Source of the DNA: Capsaspora owczarzaki ATCC 30864
Lineage: Eukaryota; Opisthokonta; Filasterea
DNA length: 64,000 nt
Direction of reading: 5' to 3'
Assembly (NCBI RefSeq): GCF_000151315.2
Contig: NW_011887301.1
Span: 348,728 to 412,727, forward strand
Position 1 is the stretch's first letter; each line of letters starts with the position of its first letter. Made by a program: the position numbers and the translations under genes. The notes beneath the pieces were generated by a model that worked only from the letters and a program-made list of their open reading frames with translations, had not been told where the DNA came from and made no database searches. Of this stretch, positions 31,300 through 43,653 are shown piece after piece.

Positions 31300-32733
31300 T
31301 CACTTCTTGTCGGTGGCAGCAAGCAGCTCAAACTCGCTTCCAAGTTGAAAGCAAGTATGCAAAATCAGCAGGACGCGTTCTGGTTGGTCAAACCAACGGT
31401 CTTGGAAGCTTTCGGCGTCAATAATACCAAGAACGCGGCTGCCGTCGCTCGAAAAGATGGGAGCGCAGAGTTCGCTCTTGACGCGAGCATCGCAAATGTA
31501 GTACGGTCCTTCGTACGTGTCCGTGTTCTAACCGCACATACTTGTTAGTTTCAACCAGCCCGAAAAAACAAAACCCCCAAACAAACAAAAAAAAAAAAAC
31601 AAAACAAAAAAAAAAAAAACATGGCTAAACTTGCAACAACACCTCCATACCTGGACAAACTTGGCCTTGCCATTCATGCCCACCCAGCTGTTCTGTTCAG
31701 CATACCAACATCCATTCAGTAACAACAAAAAATCCAATCGGCTTGCTGGACACGTTTGATCCACGCTGCACGACAAAAGCAAGAGCGTACATTGCTTAAC
31801 GTTGCAAACTCTTCCGTCAGGGGGAACTTGGCTCTCGATGGTGCACCGTTGTAGGCTTCCTTGACCAAAAATGGAGCGCTGCAACGCACGACAGGTTCAA
31901 CCACCGATGAATGAGACACCAGTACCTTGTACGGTTACAAATTCGATCAACGATTCGGCATCCCTCACCTTCCATCTGCAGGCCGAATCGTGCGATAGAC
32001 GCCAATCCAATCCACCTTGCAAATGTGTGCTAGCCCGTCCATCAGAGCCTTGAGCCGACGAAGTCGAAGCGTGTGAGGCGAAGCGGCTGCGACGGACGCG
32101 TCTTGCCAGCTAACGCCGAGCACCTCGTTGCCAAGATCAAACGGTTTCTCCTCAAGGTCCTTTGAGATGCTGCCATTGTCAGATCGTGGTTGGATGAGTC
32201 AACAACGAAGAGTAAGTTTTCGCAGCAGCAAGAAAACGTCCATCTGCGTCTTTTGGTTTGGCTTTAACAGACCTGCAAGTTCCGTTCGGTCCGAGCTTGG
32301 GCGTTCGATATGAATACAATGCCTATTTGTCGAAGGAGCGCACCAACACGACACGATGCTCAGATCAGTGGTGGTCGGATTGAATGGTCACATTGGGCCA
32401 GCGACAAAATCTCCGTTCGTGACCAACCTCAATGCCCTGCTGCGACAGGGGACTGCTGATGGCCTCAGCCAGCGCCTTGGATGAGATGGCAGAGTGCACT
32501 TCATTGGGCGGGACGGCGATCGCGGCATCCGGAGTGGCCCCAGCGCCCGTCATGAAAGTCGCAACGTCGAGGAATTGGACCTGAGCGTTCAACACTCCAG
32601 CCTGCTCCATTGCACACACGCACACACGGCAAGCTAGTGGTGAGTTGCTATTGTATCGATGATTCTCATTGCAGGTTTTGCATAGGATTTTGATGAGGCG
32701 TTTAACCTTAGTCAGGTATTCCTCGAACTCCAT
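31300..32733 (-). CDS. GAF-domain protein (249 aa)
   Basis: Six exons: 32707-32733, 32428-32601, 31969-32159, 31791-31878, 31651-31692 (a 42-nt microexon) and 31300-31527. All are in phase, though the acceptor at 32159 is the weakest choice. The second half is a GAF domain: KVDWIGVYRTIRPADG, FLVKEAYNGAPSRAKFPLT, NNSWVGMNGKAKFVQ, YYICDARVKSELCAPIF and VLGIIDAES. Conserved Cys residues in YICDARVKSELC recall the free-Met-sulfoxide-reductase branch of GAF proteins, but the spacing does not prove that activity. The N-terminal 60 residues are poorly conserved. It is divergent from the ubiquitin-eS30 gene. Function unknown beyond a likely small-molecule sensor or redox role. Confidence 0.7.
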
Positions 32734-34499
<1,766 letters not shown>

Positions 34500-35001
34500 A
34501 AAGCCCCATTCGTTGTCTGATGTTGTTTTCACACTGGCAATCTTCTTTGTAGCCAACAGAGTTTATTGCTTTTAGTTTCTGTCCTTTGTCCAATGCTTTG
34601 CTCGTTTTGCTTTTTTTTGATTGTTTCCACCAGAGTTGGTGAGCATGTGTGAAGGAAGAGAGGGAGGGGGAACGGTGATGGCTTGAGTTGATACGGCGCG
34701 TCATTGCCGAAACATTCTAAACACGTCAGAATATCCACATAACTGAAACTCAACCAAATAGCCGACAAATGAACATGCTGATTATTGGGAGTACAGGCAT
34801 GCAACACAAAACACAAAGAATAGAGCTAATGTTGAAACTCTTTTGTCACGAGCAGAAAGAGTAGATCTAAGCATGGCACACAACAACAAGCACAACAACA
34901 AAACAAACAACAACACAAACAAACAACACAAACAAACAAACAAACGCACAACAACTGGCGCCAGACAAAGGACAACGAGACATCATCAACTCGAGCTGCA
35001 C
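34500..35001. other. intergenic, convergent 3' ends
   Basis: No gene seen. It holds the 3'UTRs of Ub-eS30 (+) and the TBL-like gene (-), and an AC/AAAC-rich simple repeat (34880-34950). Confidence 0.6.
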
Positions 35002-36495
35002 TTATGTGCATTTCGCCGTGTCCCAGACAATTCGCAAAAACATGTCCATCCACACGTCTGGCGGGCCAGGGAGACAAAAGTGCGTGCAGTCCTTCTTGGG
35101 ATGGGCGTCGGCGCGCGGGAGAGTCATGGTTGCAGCATCGAGCAACGGAATGCCGGTGCCCTTGAGGGTCTTGGCGATGATAATGTTCTGATCACGCTGC
35201 TCGGTGGCGAGCTGGAAGGAGTTGTAGCTGGCATTCTTGACGGGCTGGGAGCCGCCGCATTTGCCGCCGCTGTCCCAGTCACCGCCGGCGTAGTGGCGAG
35301 GCGTGGTGGTTCGCCAAATCAGCAAGGGAGAGCCGTTGTTGTTGTCGCGGAACTCGATCATCTTTTGCGTGCCAATCGACACGAGGCGCTCAAACGCTTC
35401 CCTGAAGGGCTGGTCGGGCACGTGCCACGACGGCGAGTGAACCCACAGGCCAATGTTGGTGAAGAAAATGTCCACCAGGCCGAGCATCTTGGTGACCTTG
35501 GGCTGCAGCGTGTTGTAGTCGACGACAGGCAGGGGCTTTTGGCCAGTAAAGTCGAGCAGGTAGGGCGAGAAGGCGAACGAGACGGTGAGGTTGATTTGCG
35601 GGTAGTAGGCCGAGTACGAGCCAGCATCTTCATCCGGGGGCTCTGCCATGTCGAATCCAGCCGCGTAGATCGACAGGGTCAAGGCATAGTAGGACTGACG
35701 CGAGAGTGAGTCGCCCGCAATGCCAATCCGCTTGTTGCGAAGGCAGCTTTCGGCCACCTCACGAATGTCGGTACCTGCGGCAGCGAGGGTGGTGGGAGCG
35801 CGCCAGGACCAGCGCAGCATCTCCTCATAGCGACCCGGCTCCTTGCAGTACAGCGAGTTGATACGGGCGCCCTTGATGGGCGACGTCAGGTAGCGGGGCA
35901 GGCGCTCCATGCGAGTCACGTACTCTGGGTCATCCTCGGCCATGTAGACCCACTCGCCCTCGCCGTGCAGAACGGACTGCACATCCTCGTCCGTCTGGAT
36001 TGTGTTCTTGAGCTTGTTCTTGCGAACATTGTTGCTGTTGCTGATGGCACGGTTGGCCGCAGGCTTCTTGGTGTTGTCGTTGGTGGTGCGGCCTGCTCCT
36101 CGAGGAGCCGCTGCCGCCGCCGCCGCCGCAGCAGCAGCAGCAGCCTGGCGGCGCGTCTCCTCTTCCTGCAGTTCCAGCTTGCGGCGATCCTCGGCTTCCT
36201 TGATCAGCACGTGCTGGCGGGCGCGCTCCTCGGTCTCGCGCTCGGCTTGGAGTTGCTGCTGGCGTGCGATGGCTTCGAGCTCGAGCTGCCTCAATCGCTG
36301 CGCATCCAGCTCGCCTTCGGCAGCAGCAGCGGCGTCGCCGTTGTTGGCAGACGGGTCGTACACGCCGTTCGCAGTCAACTGGAGGTTTGCGTTGGCGTCG
36401 GCGGACTCGATCTTGCTCCGGTGGGACAGCTGGAAGACCACGAGCAGCCACGCAACCAAAGCGAGTCCCAAAACGACAGTGTATCCGCGTCTCAT
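35002..36495 (-). CDS. TBL/PMR5-type (PC-esterase fold) polysaccharide O-acetyltransferase-like protein
   Basis: Intronless, 497 aa. N-terminal signal anchor (YTVVLGLALVAWLLVVFQL), then a Gln/Glu/Arg-rich coiled stem with a poly-Ala run to about residue 165. The luminal domain has the diagnostic pair for the trichome-birefringence-like/PMR5 and PC-esterase superfamily: IGIAGDSLSRQSYY (GDS with catalytic Ser) and DCTHFCLPGPPDVWMDM (DxxH, Asp-His of the triad). Supporting features are YCKEPGRYEEMLRWSWRAP, LLIWRTTTPRHY and GLWVHSPSW. Plant members O-acetylate xylan, pectin and mannan in the Golgi; animal CASD1 acetylates sialic acid with the same fold. The substrate here is unknown. Other Golgi-type enzymes in the window suggest a shared extracellular glycan, which is inference. 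Confidence 0.85.
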   Translation of the reverse strand: MRRGYTVVLGLALVAWLLVVFQLSHRSKIESADANANLQLTANGVYDPSANNGDAAAAAEGELDAQRLRQLELEAIARQQQLQAERETEERARQHVLIKEAEDRRKLELQEEETRRQAAAAAAAAAAAAAPRGAGRTTNDNTKKPAANRAISNSNNVRKNKLKNTIQTDEDVQSVLHGEGEWVYMAEDDPEYVTRMERLPRYLTSPIKGARINSLYCKEPGRYEEMLRWSWRAPTTLAAAGTDIREVAESCLRNKRIGIAGDSLSRQSYYALTLSIYAAGFDMAEPPDEDAGSYSAYYPQINLTVSFAFSPYLLDFTGQKPLPVVDYNTLQPKVTKMLGLVDIFFTNIGLWVHSPSWHVPDQPFREAFERLVSIGTQKMIEFRDNNNGSPLLIWRTTTPRHYAGGDWDSGGKCGGSQPVKNASYNSFQLATEQRDQNIIIAKTLKGTGIPLLDAATMTLPRADAHPKKDCTHFCLPGPPDVWMDMFLRIVWDTAKCT

Positions 36496-36622
36496 TTGGT
36501 GGGGGGGGGGGGCGGTCTCTCTCGGTCACGGCGTGGTTGGAAGGTGTTTCTTGGTAGTCTTGCTTGCTGTGAGACTGCCGCGTGGGGTGTGTGGGTGCTG
36601 AGAGGGAAGACAAGCAGGGAGG

Positions 36623-36656
<34 letters not shown>

Positions 36657-36659
36657 GGA

Positions 36660-36691
<32 letters not shown>

Positions 36692-37070
36692 AAAAAAAAG
36701 AAAGAAGGAAAATGAATGAGTTGCATATGGTTTGTGATGGCAACAACGAAAAGCAGAGAGGACGTGGCGAAATAGCCAAGGGCACAAAGCGTCAACCTTC
36801 TGCGAGCGGCGCCTTCATTTTCAGCACTCAATCTACAATTGAGAATGGGGGTGTTTACTCGAGATCGAAATGGAGTACCAACGAAGCGTTTCACTCTTTC
36901 TTTCACCTCCAGCAAAAAATGGTAAAAAACCACCAAGCCAAAAAAGTGAAAAAACGAAGCAAAAAAAAAAAAAAAAAAAAAAAAAAAGGTCAACGCTGCT
37001 CCCAAATGAACTCGAACTAGAACCAAACAAGCAGAGAGCAGGCCGTTTTCCATCCAATTTCTTCTCACTT
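36496..37070. other. intergenic with extreme homopurine tracts
   Basis: No gene supported. The upstream flank of the TBL-like gene includes A runs at about 36623-36652, 36659-36678, 36680-36699 and 36960-36987, broken by single G residues. Open frames here encode poly-Lys (plus) or poly-Phe (minus) and were rejected. Confidence 0.6.
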
Positions 37071-37640
37071 GCTGGCATCCATACTGCTAGAAGGGGGGGG
37101 GATACATGGTGGTTGAACGGAAGGGGCGTAAGAACAAAAAAAATCGAAACACGTAAGAACCAAAAAAAAACAAAACGACACACGAACGACGAGTTTTGGC
37201 GCGAAATTTAATCATTTTGCGCGCCTTCCCATTGTGCCCATTGCCCATCTACCATGCACGCTAGTCGTCATGATATAATCTCGTCCCGAGCATGCGGCAG
37301 CCCCGCTTCTGGTGTAACACGCGAAAGCAAAAGTGTTAAGGGAGCTGCTCTTTTGTTTGGTTTTCTCGTTTTTTTTTTTTTTTTTGTATGCTATGCCGCC
37401 TTTTGAAACACTCCTGCAAGCGGTTCTCCGTTTCCGCTGTCATTGTTTAAGTGCTCTGTCGTCGTATTTGAGGTACTACGTCGGCGCTGGAGTGCTGGCT
37501 AGCAGGACGTGGCATGGCGCTCAGGGAGCAGCCTCGCGCTTCTCACACACAGCCAATTTTTTTGTATTTTTCCTTCTGCAAGCAAACTTCTGCAAGCTTC
37601 TGCAAGCTTCGATGGGCTTGTATCAACACTGATTACGTCA
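37071..37640 (+). repeat. dispersed repeat, copy 3 (longest copy)
   Basis: Contains both halves seen separately in copies 1 and 2. It starts at CTGGCATCCATACTGC, then a G-run, TTTTGGCGCGAAA (37194-37206), TTTTGCGCGCC (37215-37225) and CCCATTGTGCCCA. The second half has the GAGCATGCGGCAGCCCCGC block (about 37289), a CGTTTCCGC...TTTGAGG segment, CTGGCTAGCAGGACGTGGC, a CTTCTGCAAG tandem repeat (37575-37610) and ATTACGTCA (37632-37640). No long ORF or terminal inverted repeats are evident. It ends about 50 bp before a small Cys-rich gene. Confidence 0.65.
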
Positions 37641-37694
37641 TTTTGCGCCGTCGACACTGGTGGATCGCCAAATGTATTGACTTGTGTCGTTCGT

Positions 37695-38000
37695 ATGCAT
37701 TATTTCTCCCAGTCTTCCACCTTTCGAGTCAAGAATCTCAAGGGCACTACGGGCTGTTCTCACAAGCGCGGCCACGAAGCGAGCCTCGATTCTACGACCA
37801 AGTGTGCGACCAATGGTTGCTTCGAATTCGCCACCCGCGCTTGTCATGTCATTCATGCCAACCAGAATGCAGTAACTGGCCAGCGTTTTCTTGTGTACAT
37901 GTGCCCGAGCTGCAACGGGATGTACGATCGAGTTCTCGATATTCGCAGCAATGCTCGCAACGTACCGCTTCCTGAGTGCTACTGTGGCACTTGGCCGTGA
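37695..38000 (+). CDS. small Cys/His-rich (zinc-ribbon-like) protein, 101 aa
   Basis: Single frame from ATG 37695 to TGA 38000. Ordered Cys/His positions suggest metal binding: GTTGCSHKRGHE, TKCATNGCFEFATRACHVIH, VYMCPSCNGMYD and VPLPECYCGTW. A comparable CSH..C..GC..A..AHV...C..CN arrangement occurs in small orphan proteins of various protists and bacteria, as far as I recall, but I cannot name a family. The frame is open upstream to 37509 through repeat sequence, so the first ATG after the repeat was chosen. An intron near the 5' end cannot be excluded (TTTCTCCCAG at about 37710). Confidence 0.5.
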   Translation: MHYFSQSSTFRVKNLKGTTGCSHKRGHEASLDSTTKCATNGCFEFATRACHVIHANQNAVTGQRFLVYMCPSCNGMYDRVLDIRSNARNVPLPECYCGTWP

Positions 38001-38616
38001 TGGCCATTCGGCCGAGTTTTGCTCTCTCGCACAACCCCCGGCCACCGTCGCGAGGTTGTAAGGAAACTCTCTCGAAAACTCATTGTGCAAAAATAATCAA
38101 AAACAAAACCCAATAAAAAAAAACACCGTCTCTTTGTCAGAAGAGGCACAAAAACACAAACAAGCCCCAAATCTCTCTGACGAGTCTTTTCGCAGAATGG
38201 AACAAAAAGGCATCCCACGGCCAGAAGAAACCTTTGGAGCAGACCAACCAACCGGGAACAAAGGACACGCACAGCTCAGCTTCGTTTGCCCAGGTTTAGA
38301 CGCTGGCGGGAATGCATTGGGTGTATTGTATCAGGCACAGGCGACATACAGCGACTCGAATCGCACGACTCCATTTCTTGGACGATGGAACGACTCGCTG
38401 GCCAGATCATCACCAGGTCAAAGGTCGGATCGCCGAATGAAGTCGGTGCTGCAGCTCTCAGCATTTTAGACTTGTCGCACAGTACATTCTGAGATCTTTC
38501 AAGTTGTTTACTTTATACCTTGTTTTATTTGGCCAGTCTTAGTTTCTTGAGCTTTTTTCTTTTCCTTTTTCAAATCTGACTGAACAAACAGCTGCTCCCT
38601 GAAGCGGTTGCATTTG
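38001..38616. other. unresolved intergenic stretch with weak coding signals
   Basis: Two overlapping weak candidates were seen, neither accepted. On the plus strand, 38287-38492 ends SKVGSPNEVGAAALSILDLS and could be an exon after the CAG at 38292. On the minus strand, 38276-38464 starts MLRAAAPTSFGDPTFDLVMI. No partner exon with consistent phase was found for either. The remainder up to 38616 is the 5' flank of the RNFT-type gene. Confidence 0.3.
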
Positions 38617-41350
38617 ATGACCAGCCACCCAAACGCACACGCGGCGGCGGCGGCGGCGGTGGCAGCGGCGAGCGGAGGCGGGTTTGGTTCTGATCTGCAC
38701 TTTGCGCCAAGCACTCGCGAGCACCATTATCATCACCAGCATCAGCTCATCAGTCACACATCGCCGAGCAGCAACAGCAGCAGTAGCGGTAGTACGAGTA
38801 GTATGAGCAGTGCGCGAGACACTCACAGCACATCGCCCTCGCCGACGCCGACAACGTCACAGCCGCAGCCACTCATGGCCCAGCCGCAGCGCGCCCACAG
38901 CAACAACAACAGCAACAGCAGCAGCAACAGCCGCCACGACGCAGCACATCCCAATGCTCCGCTGCTGTCCCTGCGCGGATTCACGGGCGCGTTCGATGCC
39001 CTGCGCGAGCTGGTCGCCTTCCCCGCGTTTGGCGCCTCTGCTGCCGCTGCTCCTGCGACCACTGTTGCGAGTACGACTATGACCACTACGACGAGTACTG
39101 ATGACGTGACGCTTCCAGCCATGTCACTCGCTTCCACTCGTCCCGTCATCCAACTCCCCGCGCCGGCAATGTCCTCGTCAGCGGTTTCGTCACCCGCTGC
39201 AGCTTCACTCATGGCATCGCCGTTTGCGAATGCTGCGATGCCGCCCATCGCCATGCCGCATGACTCGTCCGGTGCCGCCGCCGCCGCCGCCGCTGCTGCT
39301 GGTACTGGAGGAAACGGCGCGCTCCATGCCGCGGCATCCGCTGCCACCAGTCACCTCCAGCAGCTCCATTCACAGCTGCAACAGGCACTCACGTCACAGA
39401 GTACGCCAGGATTAGGAGCAGCCTATCGTGCACACAATCCTGCTACTATTCAGCGCACAACGTCGTCTTCGCGCGGGCTGGGTTCGCATTCGCGGACTCC
39501 ATCCGGGTCCTCGTCCACCCTTCCGGGTGCCGGTGCCGGTGCCGGTGCCGGAGTCGGCGGTCTGCAGGCAGTGCGGCTTTCGTCCAACCCCGCAGCCTCG
39601 TCTCAAAACATCATGCATGATGTTCATGGCCCGTTTCACGCCTTGTCGTCCGATTCCTCAATGTTTGCGTCGTCACATTCGTCCATCGCGCCTTTGCCAC
39701 AGCAACAACAGCAGCAACAGCAACAACAGCAACAACAGCAGCAGCAACAACAACAGCAAGATCTGTTGCCAGAACACGTTGAAGAAGCTGGTCAGGCGCC
39801 GTTTGAACCCGAAGTGCCGAGCACCAGAGTCGAGCTACAGGCGCTCGTGCGGTGGATTGAAAAATCAGTCCCGTTCTTTGGCTTGTTGCTCGCTGTCTTT
39901 GCGTATCGTCACAAGATTGGTACGAATGATTATTGACAGCTTGTTCTATGGTCTGTTTGTTGTTTTGGTCGCTCATCCTCTGGCTCACGCAACCACCAAA
40001 CTTGCAGGCTTGGCGATGGTCATCTGGCTCGGCGTTTTCTTCAGCAACTTTGACGCCACCATTCGACGGCAGGTGACTTTGCGAGTAAGAGAATAGTAGT
40101 CGCGTCTTTTTGACCCTCTTCACGTCCCCAGCAACAACCACACCAACTCATCCATTGATACCGTCGTCCAGGCACAACGAAGCAAGCTAAAACTGACTTC
40201 AACCATGGGCTGGCTAGCGATAAACATTGCCACCTGCTACTTTTTATTTCGTGCCCAGACTCCGTACCGCAGGTAAGTGCTAATTTATCGATGCCAGGCC
40301 GCTGTTCTCGGAATGTTTTCACCTTGTCTTGATGTTCTCACCTTGTCGTGAACCCTAGTTTGGCATTCCTTCCTCCAACCGACAATCCTGATTTCATGGG
40401 TACCATCTGGTTGATATTTTTGAATGGTATGTCTTTCAGCAGCTCTTGCAACATTGCTTTGAACTTTGCTCTGACTTGGGGTTTTCCTGCGAATTGCATC
40501 GTTGTCAGACATCCTGGTACGATACGCTACCATGATGCTCAAGTGCTTGCTGATCATTCTCGTTGGCTCTATTCCGCCATTTAAGCGAAAAGTAAGTGAC
40601 AGGGCTTTTTCGTTTGCTTCGTGTGCATCGAGCGAGCCAACCCTTTCCTCACCACAATATCTGTACATTTGCGCAGGGCTTGTACTACAGTCTTGTAGAG
40701 CACTTTTCGCAATTCTATCGGCTACTACTCCCGATTCCAGTGTGGTACCAGTACTTTCACGACGACGAGTTTGGTGGCCACGTCCTTTCGTCGTTCGTGA
40801 CTGGACTTTACTTGGCGTTCAAGGTATCCGGCGTGGTTGAGCACGCATCCGCTTGCTGGCATGCTTGGCGAGCAATCCTTCGGCACGAAGTGGTAAGCAC
40901 GCGACCATTGCTCAGACACGCTGGGTTTGCAGGCTCTTTTTAATGGTGTGTATTTTGCATTGGGAATTTTTGTGTCGGTTGCTCGCCTGCTCCAGCAATA
41001 TGGCCGCTATGCAAACAAAGAAGAGGTCATGGAGGCTGGGAATCAATGCCCAATCTGCCAAGAAGAAACCAAGGATCCCGTGGCTCTTCCATGCAATGTA
41101 AGCAAAAACGCAATGTCTGTCAAAGGGCATATGCGGCAATTTTCTCACCTTTCCCCTCCCCCCTGTTGTGTGTGTGTGTGTGTGTGTGTGTGTGTCTGAT
41201 TCCTTCTTTCAGCATATATTCTGCGAAGATTGTGTCACGCAGTGGTTTGAGCGCGAGCGCACCTGTCCAATGTGCCGCACGACCATTTTGACCGCTGGCC
41301 GCGCACTCTGGCGCGACGGCGGCACTTCCGCTAATCTTCAGTTATTTTAA
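38617..41350 (+). CDS. RNFT1/2-type membrane RING-finger E3 ubiquitin ligase
   Basis: Eight exons: 38617-39919, 40008-40072, 40172-40272, 40359-40426, 40509-40591, 40677-40892, 40933-41097, 41213-41350; all in phase, 712 aa. The first 410 residues are low-complexity (Ala/Ser/His/Gln, with 20 consecutive Gln near 39703-39762). The membrane domain has helices such as FFGLLLAVFAYRH, LAMVIWLGVFFS, GWLAINIATCYFLF and MLKCLLIILVGSI, and the VWYQYF...FVTGLYLAFK block shared with RNFT proteins. The C-terminal C3HC4 RING is CPICQEETKDPVALPCNHIFCEDC...CPMCR, followed by the family tail ALWRDGGTSANLQLF. Human RNFT1 works in ER protein degradation; a similar ER role is likely. Intron 7 carries a TG microsatellite. 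Confidence 0.9.
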
Positions 41351-41590
41351 CCTCACAAGCTATGCATTGCACCATCATGCAAACCTAGCTGTGGCTCCGA
41401 AAGTCGAATAAACAAATTACACACTTCAAAATGACCGTTTGCTGCTTGGGATCAAAAGCATTGCGAAAGGAGAAGCACTGCGGCAACAACCCAACCATAA
41501 AGCACCTTGTTGAGCAGTAATAAACGATGGAAAGCAAAAAATAACAGCATGCATTTTGAAATGTGACTGAAAGCAAGTCGGAGCAAAAAT

Positions 41591-43039
41591 TCACTTGGAG
41601 GTCGCCAGCTCGCACATCCTGGCTATCAACCCAGTCAGCTGCATCAGGGTTCCGAGACCATCCGCGATGCGCATGTGCGTGTAGCCAATTTCCTGCAAAT
41701 TCCAAAAACAACGAGCAGTTGAGCTCCGAGAAAGTTCTACACTGCTGATCAGGGGATGTGCTCCCAAATCAAAAATCCAGTCAGCAGCTGTACCTTGATA
41801 AAGCCGAGCTGCAGAGCTTCAGGCAAGGGGAAATTCTTGGTCACGCGGAAGATGGTGGAAATAATGTCTAGTGGCGAGTAGCCGAGCGCCCAAAGTGACT
41901 CGAGCTGTGCGTACGCTTCGTCAATGTTGCCGACCTTGCAAGCCTCGAGAATCTTTTGCACAATGAGCGGGTGCGGTTGATCGCAAATCTGCCGTGGTAA
42001 AGCCACCAAATGCAATGAGTAAAACCAACTTGTTTGCTCAACGGTCAAGACAGTCCACACAACTCCTCCCCCCAACCCCTCACCTTGAAAACATTGTCCA
42101 GATTGACAAAACCAAAGCCGGAGAAGGTGGATTGCAAGTTATTCACCGCTTGCCGCATGTCGCCTTGAGCGGTGAAAATGAGCGCAGTCAATCCCTCTTC
42201 CGTCCGTGGCACCTTCTCGGCATCGCAAATCTCGAGCAATCGCTTGAGAATCTGCTCGTCCGTGAGACGCGTGTAGCGGAGAATGGCGCAACGAGACTGG
42301 ATTGGCTCGATAATCTTGTCAGACATGTTGCACGCGAGCGCAAAGCGCGTTGTGGCAGAGTAGATTTCCATGGTGCGGCGCAGTGCCTGTTGAGCAGCCT
42401 CCGTCATGCTGTCCGCTTCGTCCAGAATGATGACCTTTTGGCGTCCCGGGGGCAGCGTGACCTATCAGCGGGGGGATTGGTTTGAGTGCCAGTTTTGAGC
42501 TGATTGCCGCCAAAAACAGTGCCCTCGCAGTTACCTTCTTTTGGGCAAACATCTTGATATCGTTACGAACAACATCAATGCCACGATCGTCTGAGGCGTT
42601 GAGCTCGAGCACTGCGTTTCTGTTTGTGGTTTTTGCAGCTCAGCATTTTGAGCAAAACGGTGATCAACGAGCATCACGTATGCAGTATGGTGATTTACTT
42701 GTATGCGGGCCCCAGCAGCTGGTGTGCGAGACACAGGATGCTCGTCGTCTTGCCGGTGCCTGGCTGGCCTGCAATGATAATGTTGGGCATGTTGCCTTCC
42801 TCGGCAATGATCTGCAGGCGCGCGACCGTGTCCTCGTTGCCCACGACGTCCTTCAGCAGGATCGGGCGGTACTTTTCAACCCACGGCATCTCGGACTGCC
42901 CAGTCGTTGTCTTGCGCGCTGCACCTGCAGCAGCAGTAGTGGAAGCAGCGGCGGCAGCTGCGCCCGAGGTCGGTCCAGCCGCCGTCGTGTCCATTGCAGC
43001 GAGATCGCTCGCCGTTGCACGCTCGTCCACTTGCATCAT
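41591..43039 (-). CDS. RFC2: replication factor C subunit 2 (clamp loader AAA+ ATPase)
   Basis: Small subunit of the RFC clamp loader that places PCNA on DNA. Exons 42699-43039, 42535-42619, 42084-42461, 41794-41988, 41591-41692, in phase, 366 aa. Motifs: [20 protein letters not shown] (RFC box II), Walker [14 protein letters not shown] (Gln where human RFC2 has Pro), [15 protein letters not shown], Walker [12 protein letters not shown], sensor 1 [19 protein letters not shown] (SRC box), and sensor 2 [21 protein letters not shown], the orthologue-defining stretch for RFC2. The 50-residue N-terminus is Ala/Thr-rich and lineage-specific. The start at 43039 (MQVDERATA context) was preferred to one at 43093. 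It shares a promoter containing E2F-type sites with the divergent gene at 43376. Confidence 0.94.
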
Positions 43040-43375
43040 GGCTTCCCACTTTTGATCGATGAGTAAACTGCGAGTAATTCGATGATGATGCACTTGACAA
43101 AAAACGAAAACTTCCAGCGAAGGAAAAACAAATCACAAAAAGCAAACAATGAGAAAGACTGAAGCAGAAGAAAAAAAATACAATATTTGGCGCCAAATTT
43201 TTGGCGGGAAAACGAAAACTAAAAAGAAAAACCGTTTCACTCTTTGTTCTCGATTGATTTGCTTTTTCGATTTGCGTTTGACTCGCAGGTTTTGCATCCG
43301 GAAAGAACTTTCAATCGATCAATCGATCAATCAATCAATCAATCAATCAACGGGGGAATAGCGGGCGACAAGGCA
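43040..43375. promoter_or_regulatory. bidirectional promoter with two E2F-type sites (RFC2 / CENP-Q-like)
   Basis: Contains the palindrome TTTGGCGCCAAA (43186-43197), directly followed by TTTTTGGCGGGAAAA (about 43198-43212). Both match E2F/DP consensus. The sites lie between a replication gene and a putative kinetochore gene. A TCAATCAATCGATCAATC tetramer array (about 43312-43350) lies in the 5' leader of the plus-strand gene. Confidence 0.7.
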
Positions 43376-43460
43376 ATGACGCAGCGGAAGCCCAGCTCGA
43401 CGGGCGCAGGCTCAAAGACGAGCGGCTCAGTAAAACCATCAAAGTCGCGTTCCACTACTG

Positions 43461-43491
<31 letters not shown>

Positions 43492-43622
43492 ACCCAAGCC
43501 AAAACACGCTGCTGGCAAGGTTAGCACTGCATCGACCTCGACGAAGGCTGGCGAGACTGTCAAGAAGGTCGCCTCGGCTGCGATCAGCAAGCCAGCGTCA
43601 AAAACCAAGTCCAAAACCACCG

Positions 43623-43653
<31 letters not shown>

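Noticed and set aside
35930-36787. 285-codon minus-strand frame
   Set aside because: Overlaps the N-terminal part of the TBL-like gene in another frame and extends through T runs as poly-Phe.
39428-40096. 222-codon plus-strand frame
   Set aside because: Out-of-frame overlap of RNFT exons 1-2 and the intron between them.
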